From: Turritopsis dohrnii
Lineage: Eukaryota; Cnidaria; Hydrozoa; Anthoathecata; Oceaniidae
Assembly (NCBI GenBank): GCA_027922465.2
Contig: BQMF02000017.1
Span: 124,001 to 188,000 of the forward strand
Direction of reading: 5' to 3'
DNA length: 64,000 nt
Shown here: positions 11,282-20,708 of the stretch, one piece after another
How the letters are laid out: every line of letters begins with the position of its first letter
Numbering within the stretch: position 1 is the first letter of the stretch
The notes under the pieces: generated by a model
The model's database searches: none
Told to the model about the DNA's origin: nothing
The model's input: the letters and a program-made list of their open reading frames with translations, nothing else
Program-made: the position numbers and the translations under genes

Positions 11282-12171
11282 GACCTTTCCAGTATTGCCT
11301 CGTTTTAAAGATTTTAATTATCTCACTGCAAAACGAAAATAATAAGTAAATATTACTAAGTAATAAGAAATGTAATTAGTGAAACAATAGAATGTATAGA
11401 AACGAGGCGAAACTTGATAGCGAGACATTTAAGCTTAGTTTCCATACGACTGTATTTTGCAGTCAACTGCAAAATGCCGACAACGTTTTTCAAATCGCAT
11501 ACGCAGTTAAACCAAATTTCCGCTGTCTTGGCATAATTTTATAAAAAATATTTCTCTTGAGTTTCGACGTAAAAGTTGAATTCATTCTACTTTTGCAGTC
11601 GACTTTTTTTGCAGTCGAGCTCTTGAACCAATCAGGTTTTAAGAAATAGTAAATATTACGTCATTGCACAGTTAATAGAAGAGTGGTTCGGCATGTCGGC
11701 GATTAATTCTATTCAAATAAATCATACAAAAACATAATTTGTTGTAGTCATTCGAAAGGACTTGAAAAAATATTCCTTGTCAAAAAGCATTAAATCTTTT
11801 ATCAAAATATTATCCTTTCTGACTTCTTTCTTTGAACAGTTTTCGTACCCACATTTTCTTCTTATATTTTCTTTTGCGGCTTTGTTGATATTTTCGATAA
11901 GAATAAAATAAAATTAATCGTAATTGTTGAAGTAATAGTAGTCTTATATTAAAAGCAGCCATACTTTTGATATCAGAAGAGTAAAAACAATACAGAATAT
12001 CATATCATTCTGCGTTCCTTTACTCTTTGAACAACTGCAAAATGCAGTCACATGGAAATCAAATTGCAGTCGACTGAAAAATAATTAAGAGCATTTTGCA
12101 GTCGACTGCAGAATACAGTCGTATGGAAACTAAGCTTAACACGGTGTTTAAACAGAAATTCGGGAAAGGTC
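11282..12171. mobile_element. TIR element (GACCTTTCC ends), copy 1, carrying another insertion
   Basis: Ends are GACCTTTCC and GGAAAGGTC, flanked by TA on each side. Comparison with the copy at 37850-38082 shows the same CGAGGCGAAACTT and ACACGGTGTTTAAACAG segments, with the 703-bp element at 11433 inserted between them. No coding capacity. Confidence 0.7.
11433..12135. mobile_element. TTAA-flanked TIR element with iterated GCAGTCGACTGC
   Basis: The inverted ends begin GCTTAGTTTCCATACGACTG and extend about 45 bp. TTAA lies on both sides (11429-11432 and 12136-12139), the target typical of piggyBac- and Kolobok-type elements. The palindromic word GCAGTC(G/A)ACTGC recurs at about seven places, in the ends and in the interior. 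No transposase is encoded. Confidence 0.8.
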
Positions 12172-12844
12172 TATTTGTTGCTAAGCATTAATCGAAAATA
12201 TGTAAATGTTCCGTCTTGAAAAACTTTGTGTACCTTTCAGCCATTTACAAGAAGTATCTAAATATAAAGTCTGGGACATTCAAGTCATTACATAGAGCGT
12301 ACAACTTAGTACTGCAACCTAGTGTAACAGCTTAGTAGTGTAACAATTTTAAGAAATGTGCTGTGGCTATACAAGTGCTGCATTTCAAAATAAATATGAT
12401 GTTGCTAATTTATCTAAGATCGCGGTTTGCGAAGTCCAGAAATAGCAATTTCAATGACTTACTATAAATGGATAAGCTGACAGCTTTCACAGGGGCGGAC
12501 GCAGGGTACGGCTCATACGGCTCAAGCCGTAGCAAAATTAAGTCAAGAGAATGATTACTAAAAATGATCTACTGTCGTGCTTCTTTTTCTGTTTGTCTAT
12601 TCTTGACGCCGTGTCGTAATCACTCGATAACGGCGTCGTTTGAAAATCAATCGAATAGGTTTTTTATGCATTAGCGCATTATTTGTTGGCGCCCCATTTG
12701 ACTCGCAAATTTTAGGTAAGCTATAACTGCAAACCCCACTGCTTTATTGTTCTTCTTTACGGCTCAAAAATCGGCTCCTTTTGATCAATGATGATAGGGG
12801 TTATAACTAACAGTTTTGAGCCGTATTGCAGCTTTTCGATACGG

Positions 12845-12969
12845 CTCAATTTTATTTCACAAAATAGAAACAAACGATCTAATATTGGAGTATAGCCCGA
12901 TCTCGCATCGAGGAATCCAGGCTATGGCATATAGCTTAAAGCTATTGCTCATAGCCACCGACAACCTCT
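12845..12969 (+). repeat. DIRS left inverted terminal repeat
   Basis: 125 bp, starting CTCAATTTTATTTCAC and ending ACCGACAACCTCT; near-identical inverted copy at 17101-17225. It contains CTATGGCATATAGC and AGCTTAAAGCT, themselves short palindromes. Confidence 0.9.
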
Positions 12970-13105
12970 TTAACTCTTTCTCGCGGAAGTATCAAGACGT
13001 GTTTAGTAACCACAAAAATGTAAGTTATTTTAATCTTCAAAAATCAATGCAATCTTGTCATAAAACTATGTAATTCAAACTGATTCTTCGAGACAAATAA
13101 TAAAC

Positions 13106-16100
13106 ATGTTGTCTAAGATGCGTTTTTCTAATTTTTTCCTAAGAATGAGTACTATTCAAGCATCTGAAGAATCTAACTTAGTTGAGACTGCTTCAACATC
13201 TATGGATCAAGTCGAGAGTCCGTTGAACGCAGAAGCCAGACCGAAGGACCAAAATCAGGATCCGTCTGTGCTAATTAATCGTAAACGTCCAATAAACGAA
13301 AATCTTGAGAATGTTCCAAGGAAAATCAGTAAGGTGGAACGATTTGATATATCCGATAAGGACAAGGCAAACGCTTGGGATATAAAAACTGTCTTAGCGG
13401 AATATGCTATTAAGCAAATGAACTCTTACATTCCAGACAGTGATGTGAAGGATGAGATTCTTTATCAGTATCCCATTCCCGATAATTTGAACAACAAAAA
13501 GGAGATGGATGCAAATATTAAATCCTTATTACTTGAGATGAAAGCCAAAGAAACACTATCTCTTGATAAAGCATTCAGTTCGATTCAGGACAAGGTATCC
13601 AATGTTTTTGGCCCCCTTTCGCAAGTGTGGGAATTCTTAGAGATGCAGAAAGATAATGCCGTTGAGCAAACTTCCAGTATGAACGAAAGTGATATGACTG
13701 ACGAAGTTACTGAAATGCTTAACACAGCCAAAGACTGCTCCAGACTGATGGATATGACAGTCACCCTACTTGGCCAGGCCTTCAATGCAATTTCTTATTA
13801 TCGACGCCGAAATGCCCTAATGTCCATTCTCAAAGGTGACAAGTCCAAGGTGAAGGACATAATGAAAGAAAATAAGGACATTTTACAAGAGGACATCTCC
13901 AATCGTCTCTTTGGGGAGAAATTTGATGAAAAAATGCTCGAATTTGTGAAGTTAAAGAAGAAATCAAAGGAATTCTTTAATATTATGGATGGGAAAAACA
14001 AACAATCGTCCTATCAGCCAAAATTGGGTTTGAACCAGCAGCCCTTTCGTGGGGGCCCCTTCCCCAGCTCAAGTGGAAGGGGACAAAATTTTTTCAACAA
14101 CTACCAAGGCAACCAATCCCAAAGTGGAAATAACAGAATTGGTAAGTCAAACTTCTTTTTCTCATGTAATGACAAATTCGGTTCCAGTTCTTTCAGTTCA
14201 GGACTTTCCAAAAGTTCACAGATTGGTGAGAAACTTGTTTCCGGTCAGGATAAGTCAGGGCATACCACTGGCCGGAAGAGTAAATTTCTTTCTCGAGAAC
14301 TGGAAAAAGTTGACAAAAGATCCTTCAGTTCTAGACATAGTGCAAGGCTACAAAATTCCCTTTATAGAGACTCCTCACCAAACTTTTTTGCCCAAAGCAG
14401 GCAACTTAACAAAGGAAGAAAAGAAACTAGTGAGACAGGAAATAGAACAAATGCTGGCAAAGGGTGCAATTTCAAAAGTAAAACCCTCTCAAGACCAGTT
14501 TTTGAGCAATATTTTTACAGTTCCCAAAAAAGATGGGGGGAACAGACCTGTGATAAATCTAAAATATTTGAACAGTTTCATTCATTGTCCTCATTTCAAA
14601 ATGGAAGGTCTATTCCTTGTAAAAGAACTTCTTTCGCCCAACGACTGGCTGTGCAAGGTAGATCTCAAGGATGCGTACTTCTCTATACCCATCCATCAGA
14701 ATTCACAGAAATTCTTACTTTTCGAATGGGAAGGTTCGCTTTATCAATTCCTCTGTTTGTGCTTTGGTCTGTCTCCTGCACCACTAGTGTTCACAAAACT
14801 ATTGAAGGTTCCAATAACACTTCTAAGAAAATTACAGATAAGGCTGATAATATATCTGGACGACATTCTTTTGATGGCATCTTCCAAAGAGAAGTTAGAG
14901 ATAGCCAGGGACACGTTGATTTTTCTATTACAACATCTAGGCTTCGTAATCAATGTGAAAAAATCCGAATTAACCCCAAAGAAAAAGATAGAATTCTTAG
15001 GGATCATCATAGATTCAGTAAAGATGGAAATGTCCCTATCAGAAGAAAAAGTTCAAAAGATAATTGTGAAATGCCTAAAAATGCTGGACAAGAAAAAGGT
15101 TTCCATAAGGGAGGTTTCTCAACTAATAGGGACATTATCATCAACAACAATGGCAGTTCTGCCAGCCCCTCTGCAGTACAGGTTTTTACAGAAACAACTG
15201 ATACAAGAGTTAAATTTTTATCTGTCATACGAAAAACAAATCGTACTCTCCCCCCAGGGGAGAGCAGAAATAGAATGGTGGATAAACAACATACGTTTGA
15301 ACAATGGAAGGTCTCTTCTTTGGAAGCCACCCCAATTGTTAATAAAGTCGGATGCCTCAAAAGAGGGTTGGGGGGCTTACTGTCAGGGAAAGAGGACAGG
15401 GGGACCATGGTCAGAGAAGGAAAGGGACCTACACATAAACATTCTAGAGTTGAAAGCGGCAAATTTTGCCATCTTGACGTTCACTCAGAACAAGAATTAT
15501 CTAAACAGCATACATATTCAGATGGACAGCATGGTAGCCCTCACCTACCTTGTCAAAATGGGAGGGACGAACAACCAGGAACTGGTGAAAATAAGCAAGC
15601 AAATTTGGAATTATTTAATTTCTCGGGGGATCACGCTTACAGCAGAGCACCTCCCAGGGATATTAAACAAGGAAGCAGATTTCGAGTCCAGGAACGTGAG
15701 AGATTGCAGCGAGTGGAAATTGGACCGTGTAGTATTTCAGAGACTTTGCCAGATATTCGGAACCCCAGAGATAGATCTATTTGCGTCAAGGGTTTCAAAA
15801 CAACTGAAAAAGTACTTTTCGTGGAAAACAGACCCCTTCAGTCTGGGCAGAGATGCATTTCAGGCGAGTTGGACCCAGGGTTTAAATTATGCTTTCCCCC
15901 CATTCAATCTGATAGGAAGGGTATTGGCAAAAGTTCAGAGGGAGCGATCAAACCTAATTCTAGTAACACCAGCTTGGCAAACTCAGTCTTGGTTCCCAAA
16001 ACTAATGGAAATGGCTGTAGCAATTCCAATTCTTCTACCCTGTCACGAAAATCTCTTAAGCAACCCAAAAAAGGAAATCCATCCATTATTAGGAAACCAC

Positions 16101-17098
16101 TCCTTGAGACTCCTGGCATGGAAAGTCTCAGGAAAAAACTATCTGCAGAAGGAATTTCAGAAAGGGCTTCCAATCTCATCTCCAATGCACGAAGAGATGG
16201 AACAAAATCTAATTACGAATCGGCCTGGAGAAAGTTCGATAGTTGGTGTAGTGGGAAACAAGCTAATCCCACTTCATGTGATGTACCTATAATTCTAGAT
16301 TATTTAGCAGAACTTTTTGACCAGGGTTACGGTTACAATTATATTGCGTCTCACCGATCGGCAATTTCTGCCTATCATGAACCTGTAGAAGGAATTTTAG
16401 TTGGCAAACATCCCAGGGTATCAAATTTATTGACAGGAATTTTCAATAAGAGGCCACCGGTGCCTAGATATAAATTCATTTGGGACGTTGAAATGGTTTT
16501 CAAATTCATAAAAACACTTCCAAGTGATGATTCTATTTCTGACAAATTACTCACTTATAAGTTAGTAACTTTGTTATCATTGATAGCAGCTTCGAGGGTT
16601 TCTGAAATTACTAATTTGAACATCGACTTTTTAGCGAAACATCCGGATGTTTACATCTTCACTTTTTCTGAAGTTTCAAAAACGTGGAAACCAGGCCAAA
16701 AGGCGCCTAAGTTTGAATTTAAAGTTTATGACACAGATGTCCGTCTGTGTGTTTGTCGGACAATAGATCAATATCTTAAGAGAACTGAGTCTAGAAGAGG
16801 CAATTACAAACAACTTCTAATATCTCTGGTCCGACCTTATCATCCTGTTAGGTCCTGCACTGTGTCTAGATGGATAGTAGATATGCTAGATATGTGTGGT
16901 ATCGATACAAAAATCTTTAAAGCACACTCGACCAGATCAGCCTCAACATCGAAAGCCTTGTCTTCTGGGGTTTCCCTTACGGAAATTGTTAAAAGAGGGA
17001 AATGGAAATCTGACTCAACTTTTCAAAAATTTTATCACAAAAACATAACTAATGAATCTGGGTTTCAAAGAAATATTTTGAGTTCTAAAAGGCTTTGA
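13106..17098 (+). CDS. DIRS Gag and tyrosine recombinase, one long frame of 1330 codons
   Basis: The first ~350 codons are a Gag-like region, rich in charged residues and ending in a G/N/Q/S-rich tail. The last ~300 codons are a tyrosine recombinase that cuts and joins the element's circular DNA: the catalytic arginine in AASRVSEI (about 16590), the HxxR motif in HSTRSAS (about 16925) and the tyrosine in FQKFYHKN (about 17030) are all present. The middle ~2.1 kb is read out of frame with the reverse transcriptase but contains no stop, so Gag and recombinase are joined in one frame. The true recombinase start is unknown; it may be made from an internal start, splicing or as part of the long protein. 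The stop abuts the right terminal repeat. Confidence 0.8.
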   Translation: MLSKMRFSNFFLRMSTIQASEESNLVETASTSMDQVESPLNAEARPKDQNQDPSVLINRKRPINENLENVPRKISKVERFDISDKDKANAWDIKTVLAEYAIKQMNSYIPDSDVKDEILYQYPIPDNLNNKKEMDANIKSLLLEMKAKETLSLDKAFSSIQDKVSNVFGPLSQVWEFLEMQKDNAVEQTSSMNESDMTDEVTEMLNTAKDCSRLMDMTVTLLGQAFNAISYYRRRNALMSILKGDKSKVKDIMKENKDILQEDISNRLFGEKFDEKMLEFVKLKKKSKEFFNIMDGKNKQSSYQPKLGLNQQPFRGGPFPSSSGRGQNFFNNYQGNQSQSGNNRIGKSNFFFSCNDKFGSSSFSSGLSKSSQIGEKLVSGQDKSGHTTGRKSKFLSRELEKVDKRSFSSRHSARLQNSLYRDSSPNFFAQSRQLNKGRKETSETGNRTNAGKGCNFKSKTLSRPVFEQYFYSSQKRWGEQTCDKSKIFEQFHSLSSFQNGRSIPCKRTSFAQRLAVQGRSQGCVLLYTHPSEFTEILTFRMGRFALSIPLFVLWSVSCTTSVHKTIEGSNNTSKKITDKADNISGRHSFDGIFQREVRDSQGHVDFSITTSRLRNQCEKIRINPKEKDRILRDHHRFSKDGNVPIRRKSSKDNCEMPKNAGQEKGFHKGGFSTNRDIIINNNGSSASPSAVQVFTETTDTRVKFLSVIRKTNRTLPPGESRNRMVDKQHTFEQWKVSSLEATPIVNKVGCLKRGLGGLLSGKEDRGTMVREGKGPTHKHSRVESGKFCHLDVHSEQELSKQHTYSDGQHGSPHLPCQNGRDEQPGTGENKQANLELFNFSGDHAYSRAPPRDIKQGSRFRVQERERLQRVEIGPCSISETLPDIRNPRDRSICVKGFKTTEKVLFVENRPLQSGQRCISGELDPGFKLCFPPIQSDRKGIGKSSEGAIKPNSSNTSLANSVLVPKTNGNGCSNSNSSTLSRKSLKQPKKGNPSIIRKPLLETPGMESLRKKLSAEGISERASNLISNARRDGTKSNYESAWRKFDSWCSGKQANPTSCDVPIILDYLAELFDQGYGYNYIASHRSAISAYHEPVEGILVGKHPRVSNLLTGIFNKRPPVPRYKFIWDVEMVFKFIKTLPSDDSISDKLLTYKLVTLLSLIAASRVSEITNLNIDFLAKHPDVYIFTFSEVSKTWKPGQKAPKFEFKVYDTDVRLCVCRTIDQYLKRTESRRGNYKQLLISLVRPYHPVRSCTVSRWIVDMLDMCGIDTKIFKAHSTRSASTSKALSSGVSLTEIVKRGKWKSDSTFQKFYHKNITNESGFQRNILSSKRL
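14049..16292 (+). CDS. DIRS reverse transcriptase / RNase H / methylase-like domain
   Basis: A 747-codon frame, +1 relative to the Gag/recombinase frame and entirely inside it. Domains in order: reverse transcriptase, with INLKYLN, VDLKDAYFSIPI, CFGLSPAPLVFTKL and the catalytic YLDDILL (about codon 270); RNase H, with KSDASKEGWGAY and HINILELKA; then the segment EIDLFASRVSKQLKKYFSW ... FPPFNLIGRVL, which corresponds to the Dam-methylase-like region found after RNase H in DIRS elements. It copies element RNA into DNA. The ATG at 14049 lies inside the Gag region, so translation probably needs a frameshift or an internal start. No stop or deletion breaks it. Confidence 0.9.
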   Translation: MGAPSPAQVEGDKIFSTTTKATNPKVEITELVSQTSFSHVMTNSVPVLSVQDFPKVHRLVRNLFPVRISQGIPLAGRVNFFLENWKKLTKDPSVLDIVQGYKIPFIETPHQTFLPKAGNLTKEEKKLVRQEIEQMLAKGAISKVKPSQDQFLSNIFTVPKKDGGNRPVINLKYLNSFIHCPHFKMEGLFLVKELLSPNDWLCKVDLKDAYFSIPIHQNSQKFLLFEWEGSLYQFLCLCFGLSPAPLVFTKLLKVPITLLRKLQIRLIIYLDDILLMASSKEKLEIARDTLIFLLQHLGFVINVKKSELTPKKKIEFLGIIIDSVKMEMSLSEEKVQKIIVKCLKMLDKKKVSIREVSQLIGTLSSTTMAVLPAPLQYRFLQKQLIQELNFYLSYEKQIVLSPQGRAEIEWWINNIRLNNGRSLLWKPPQLLIKSDASKEGWGAYCQGKRTGGPWSEKERDLHINILELKAANFAILTFTQNKNYLNSIHIQMDSMVALTYLVKMGGTNNQELVKISKQIWNYLISRGITLTAEHLPGILNKEADFESRNVRDCSEWKLDRVVFQRLCQIFGTPEIDLFASRVSKQLKKYFSWKTDPFSLGRDAFQASWTQGLNYAFPPFNLIGRVLAKVQRERSNLILVTPAWQTQSWFPKLMEMAVAIPILLPCHENLLSNPKKEIHPLLGNHSLRLLAWKVSGKNYLQKEFQKGLPISSPMHEEMEQNLITNRPGESSIVGVVGNKLIPLHVMYL

Positions 17099-17100
17099 AG

Positions 17101-17225
17101 AGAGGTTGTCGGTGGCTATGAGCAATAGCTTTAAGCTATATGCCATAGCCTGGATTCCTCGATGCGAGATCGGGCTATACTCCAATATTAGATCGTTTGT
17201 TTCTATTTTGTGAAATAAAATTGAG
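17101..17225 (-). repeat. DIRS right inverted terminal repeat
   Basis: Inverted copy of 12845-12969. Its outer end AAAATTGAG runs directly into the next inverted-repeat element at 17223. Confidence 0.9.
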
Positions 17226-17799
17226 GATTACGTAAGGGCGCGAAGCGCCCGAAATGTAATCCAGATTTTATGAATAAAATAGAAACAAACGATCTAATAT
17301 TCCCGCCCACCCGCTCCTGGTATCCTTGTTTGCTTCTATTTTATTCAATTTGTATCTTTTTTCAGGTCAAGGTCCGCCCGGTGTCAAACCTCGTGGCCGT
17401 GGACGTGGTCGTAGTCGTGGTGGATTTCGCGGATGGCGCTGATAGTTTTATACATTAACATTCTTTTTGCTATCAAATATAGAACTCAAAACTTAAATTG
17501 TTTCTTGTCATTTTCTCTGTCCCCCGTATGTCTTTCTTAAAACATTTTGATAACCTTTTCGATTCTACATTCAAACTATTTTGTCCAAATAATTTAAAAC
17601 GTCTTGATACATATTCCGAAAATAACAAGCAAAAATTTTCTATTTTGGAATCAAGTATTTTTAGCTTCAGACACTATTACCATAGACTGGATTCCTCGAT
17701 GCGAGATCGGGCTATACTCCAATATTAGATCGTTTGTTTCTATTTTATTCATAAAATCTGGATTACATTTCGGGCGCTTCGCGCCCTTACGTAATCCTC
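17223..17799. mobile_element. 577-bp inverted-repeat element sharing DIRS terminal sequence
   Basis: About 78 bp at 17223-17300 is repeated inverted at 17722-17799. The outermost part GAGGATTACGTAAGGGCGCG continues into a near-palindrome (GGATTAC, GGGCGC, GCGCCC, GTAATCC); the inner part (AACAAACGATCTAATATT) is shared with the DIRS terminal repeat. On the right side the shared DIRS sequence extends back to about 17684. It looks like a DIRS-derived non-autonomous element or the internal complementary region of a second DIRS copy. It encloses an RGG-coding exon (separate entry). Confidence 0.6.
17366..17442 (+). pseudogene. RGG-rich C-terminal exon fragment, possibly captured
   Basis: A pyrimidine-rich tract ending TTTTTTCAG is followed by an open segment that reads QGPPGVKPRGRGRGRSRGGF and then RGWR and a stop. 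This is the style of an arginine/glycine-rich tail of an RNA-binding protein, with a normal 3' splice acceptor in front. No upstream exon was found in the window, and the segment lies between inverted repeats, so it is probably a gene end carried by the element. The parent gene is not identified. Confidence 0.45.
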
Positions 17800-20703
17800 A
17801 AAGTTACTGCTCAAGTCCCGATTTTACGGTAGTTGGATACCTATACCCCTAATCCCAGCTTCATGGTACTTCTTTCGGTTTTCCATTTGTTTTGAAAGTG
17901 CGGCTGTCGTGCCAAAAGTACGCAAGACGATAATACGTATCAGAACAAATCCTTAGGCTTTAAATCTTTCGGTTGTCGGTAGAGTAAGCAAATACGGCTC
18001 AAAACTCACACACGTGCATCATCCTATGAACCTCTTTCTCAATTTGTCTGGATCGGACATGATGCATAGAGAAAAAGTTTTTGAGGCGCTTAATCTCAAC
18101 GATAACATGGCAACAGAATACTTAAATTTACCCATATTGATGAAGAAAGGTTTTTGTGTTTCAATGAGCACATGGATCTGGTAGATAAAGCCTTGAAAAA
18201 GTATTTTACAGCTGAGAGAAATACAGAACATACATAGTGTGGTAGGAGACATCATGTTAGATGCACAGTCATTGCTTTAAAGTAAGTTTATGTTTTTCTT
18301 TATATTTTACTTTGTAAACGTAAGTGTTAGTTTGTTTTTTTAATTATTATACATTAATTCAAATTCATTTAATGATGACCGAAACAACACAACGACAAAA
18401 AAGCTTCTGAAAGTTATGTGAGTGTGGATTCAACATTTGTTTTTTTATTTTCATTTACATGCATGGCTTTTTATATTTGTAACTTTGACGAAAAACAAAA
18501 TTTTATAATTTCTATGTGGGGCTTCTTTTTATTTATTATTTTTTGCCTTGCTAAACTCCTGGTTGGGATTTTACTCCGAGTCGTTGGACTTGATTATTAC
18601 ACAAACTTATTATATTTTTTAAACATGGTACCTTTTGGCGGTGATCAAAAACTACAGAGTTGGCATGTATACATTAACTTTACTTTGTGATATTTAATTT
18701 CATTAGATATATGCAATTATTTTGAGATTTTCACTGATAATGAGCATTCGTATAGCTATGTGTTGTTAGCTTTATTTGGAAAAAATTCAGTTGTGAGTTT
18801 ATGAGGGTTAATGAGGAACAAGCAATGCAAATTTGCGAGGAACAATATTGGTGTTCTGTCTTGTGTTTGTTGGGACTTTCACCAGTCATACATAAGTCAT
18901 GCACCCATTATGCACCCACTTTGAGGATAAAATTGAAACCAAATGCTGTTAGTGTGGCCTGTTAAGTGTAAGCTGGATGAATCTTATCTCACAATCCATA
19001 TTTTGTTTTGTTTTGAGGGGACATTAATATCAAGCACTTTTCACATAATCACTATGTTCTGTTGGTTCCTGGGTTTCTTTATAAAAGAAAAGGAACCACA
19101 GGAACATCTAAGATTCAAAGAAAACCTTCAGCTTAGAAGGAATAGTTGCCCAAAATTGAACAAATTTCTCATGATATATATATATATATTTTCAACATGC
19201 CAATTGAGTTTATCTTCTTCTACAGACAAAGCTAAGGAAAGCCACGAAGAATTAGCATTATTGGATGATGATGTTACAACCTATATTGACACGTCCTCTG
19301 CATCTTCTCCCCAGGATATATATAAAATCATTTATTGACAATGTTTTTGAGCTCGAAAAAGACAAAACAGATGGATGGCCATTTCATTTGAAATGGCTAG
19401 ATGCTTATTCTGTTGGTTTTGAAATTCGTCAACTACTCTTTCTTGGTGGGAAATCAGCTTTAGGCAAAGAAATGTTTCGTGTGTTGACAAGGTCCTTATG
19501 TTCTGGTAGTTTTATTCCATGCTTGTCATGATTGATAATTGAATGAAACAAATAGTAGAATTCAATGATAAGTTTGTGTCAAATTGTATAGATGTGATTT
19601 GGAATTATCTAGAAAAAGAATACTGCTTGCATTTCCAAGTGATCTGAATCAGTGTGGGAATTTGATATCTAACCAGATTTTAGAAGAAATAAAGAGAAAC
19701 AATTTTTTTCCTATAAATGATGATAAAGCCTGTTATGATTCTACTAAGAAGCCTTTGTCTTAAGAGAAGATTTTGTTTTGCGGAGTGTGGTCGATTGTCT
19801 ACTGAAAACATACAAGTAGAATAGGAAGAATTATTTTATGTGGACAGTTCTGTCTTGACTATATATTCACTGTATATTCTATGAGAACATACTATTTTAT
19901 TTATGTATTTAAAAAAGAAAAAGAATGGTGGGAGACTTCATACTAATTCTAATTCACCATATATATAAGATATTTTAATTTAGAATTTGTTCACCTTTTG
20001 TCTTTTTTTAGCACAAACATCAACAGATCGACCTAGATTTAATGAAGTGCTAGAGGTATGGAAAGGTGCCAAAGGATGTTGAGAATAGTAAGAAGTCAAG
20101 GAGGAGTGCAGGACGAAAATCAACATAGAGGGCGGAAAATTATAACTTGCACTAGCACCATGAATTTATAGGAAAACTGCATTCTTAGTTAGATCAGTTT
20201 TGACAAAATTTATGGTACCAATTTTCATTATATTTTTTCAAATATACTGTTTTTTAGCCTCTTAGTTCAATTTTGTGTTCCATTTTGCTTGGGTGAAATA
20301 AATTCGCTTTTGAAAATGAGAATGCTAGTAAATTCTTCGTGCAACGAAAGGAATGTGTAATCGTGCAGTGTGTTTGGTATTTTAGACGTTTAATATAATG
20401 ATGCAGTTAATATAATACTGTAATTATTTTGTTATGTATATGCTGTGTTAATCTAAAAAAAACTACTGTATTCAGCTTCTATTCTTTTATCCACCTTTGG
20501 TTAAAATGTTTAATGTAGGTTAATTTTGGTGTTGGGGGTTCAAAGTAGCTAACTGGAAATGAACGTTCATCTCCCGGGATGCATTTGTCCGTAAATCGGG
20601 TTATTCCGATCGGGTTATACCGAGAAAAATCGGGGAATCGGAATTCTTGTTGGAATCCACAAGGTTGAGCCGTACCTATAAAATAATGCTGCGTCCGCCC
20701 CTG
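17800..20703. other. Right arm of the hAT-like element, broken frames only
   Basis: Short frames (18418-18690, 18943-19338, 19265-19531, +) show no recognisable domain and are separated by stops. They may be remains of a transposase, but no DDE or zinc-finger pattern is visible. The last 40 bases form the right terminal repeat. Confidence 0.45.
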
Positions 20704-20708
20704 TTTCA

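Larger units (their letters stand above)
11203..12440. mobile_element. TIR element A4, ATAAGCAAC family, with nested insertions
   Basis: The left end after a TA is CAAGTTTTTTTTATAAGCAA. The sequence then follows the copy at 55109-60385 (in reverse) through GCTTAAAAAATGACC and GTTGCTAAGCATTAATCG to a shared block at about 12290-12370. It is interrupted by the element at 11282-12171. Similarity fades near 12440, shortly before the hAT-like element starts, so the right terminus is lost. Confidence 0.7.
12845..17225 (+). mobile_element. DIRS-type tyrosine-recombinase retrotransposon
   Basis: Inverted terminal repeats of 125 bp (12845-12969 and 17101-17225) enclose overlapping frames for Gag, reverse transcriptase/RNase H and tyrosine recombinase. 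DIRS elements insert through the recombinase, without target duplications and without an integrase, and none is seen here. The sequence is intact across its coding length, so the insertion into the surrounding hAT-like element is fairly recent. Confidence 0.9.
12490..20703. mobile_element. Large hAT-like element with 5-bp target duplication, host to a DIRS
   Basis: The left end CAGGGGCGGACGCAG and the right end CTGCGTCCGCCCCTG are inverted copies, and TTTCA flanks both sides (12485-12489, 20704-20708). The word TACGGCTCA recurs in both orientations near the ends (about 12508-12545, 12760, 12817-12848, 17993, 20667), as expected for subterminal transposase-binding sites. The left arm (12490-12844) is separated from the right arm (17800-20703) by a DIRS retrotransposon and a second small element. 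The right arm has only short broken frames, so no active transposase is present. Confidence 0.7.

Noticed and set aside
15007..15462. 151-codon minus-strand frame inside the DIRS
   Set aside because: Antisense shadow of the reverse transcriptase/RNase H frames, with no domain pattern.
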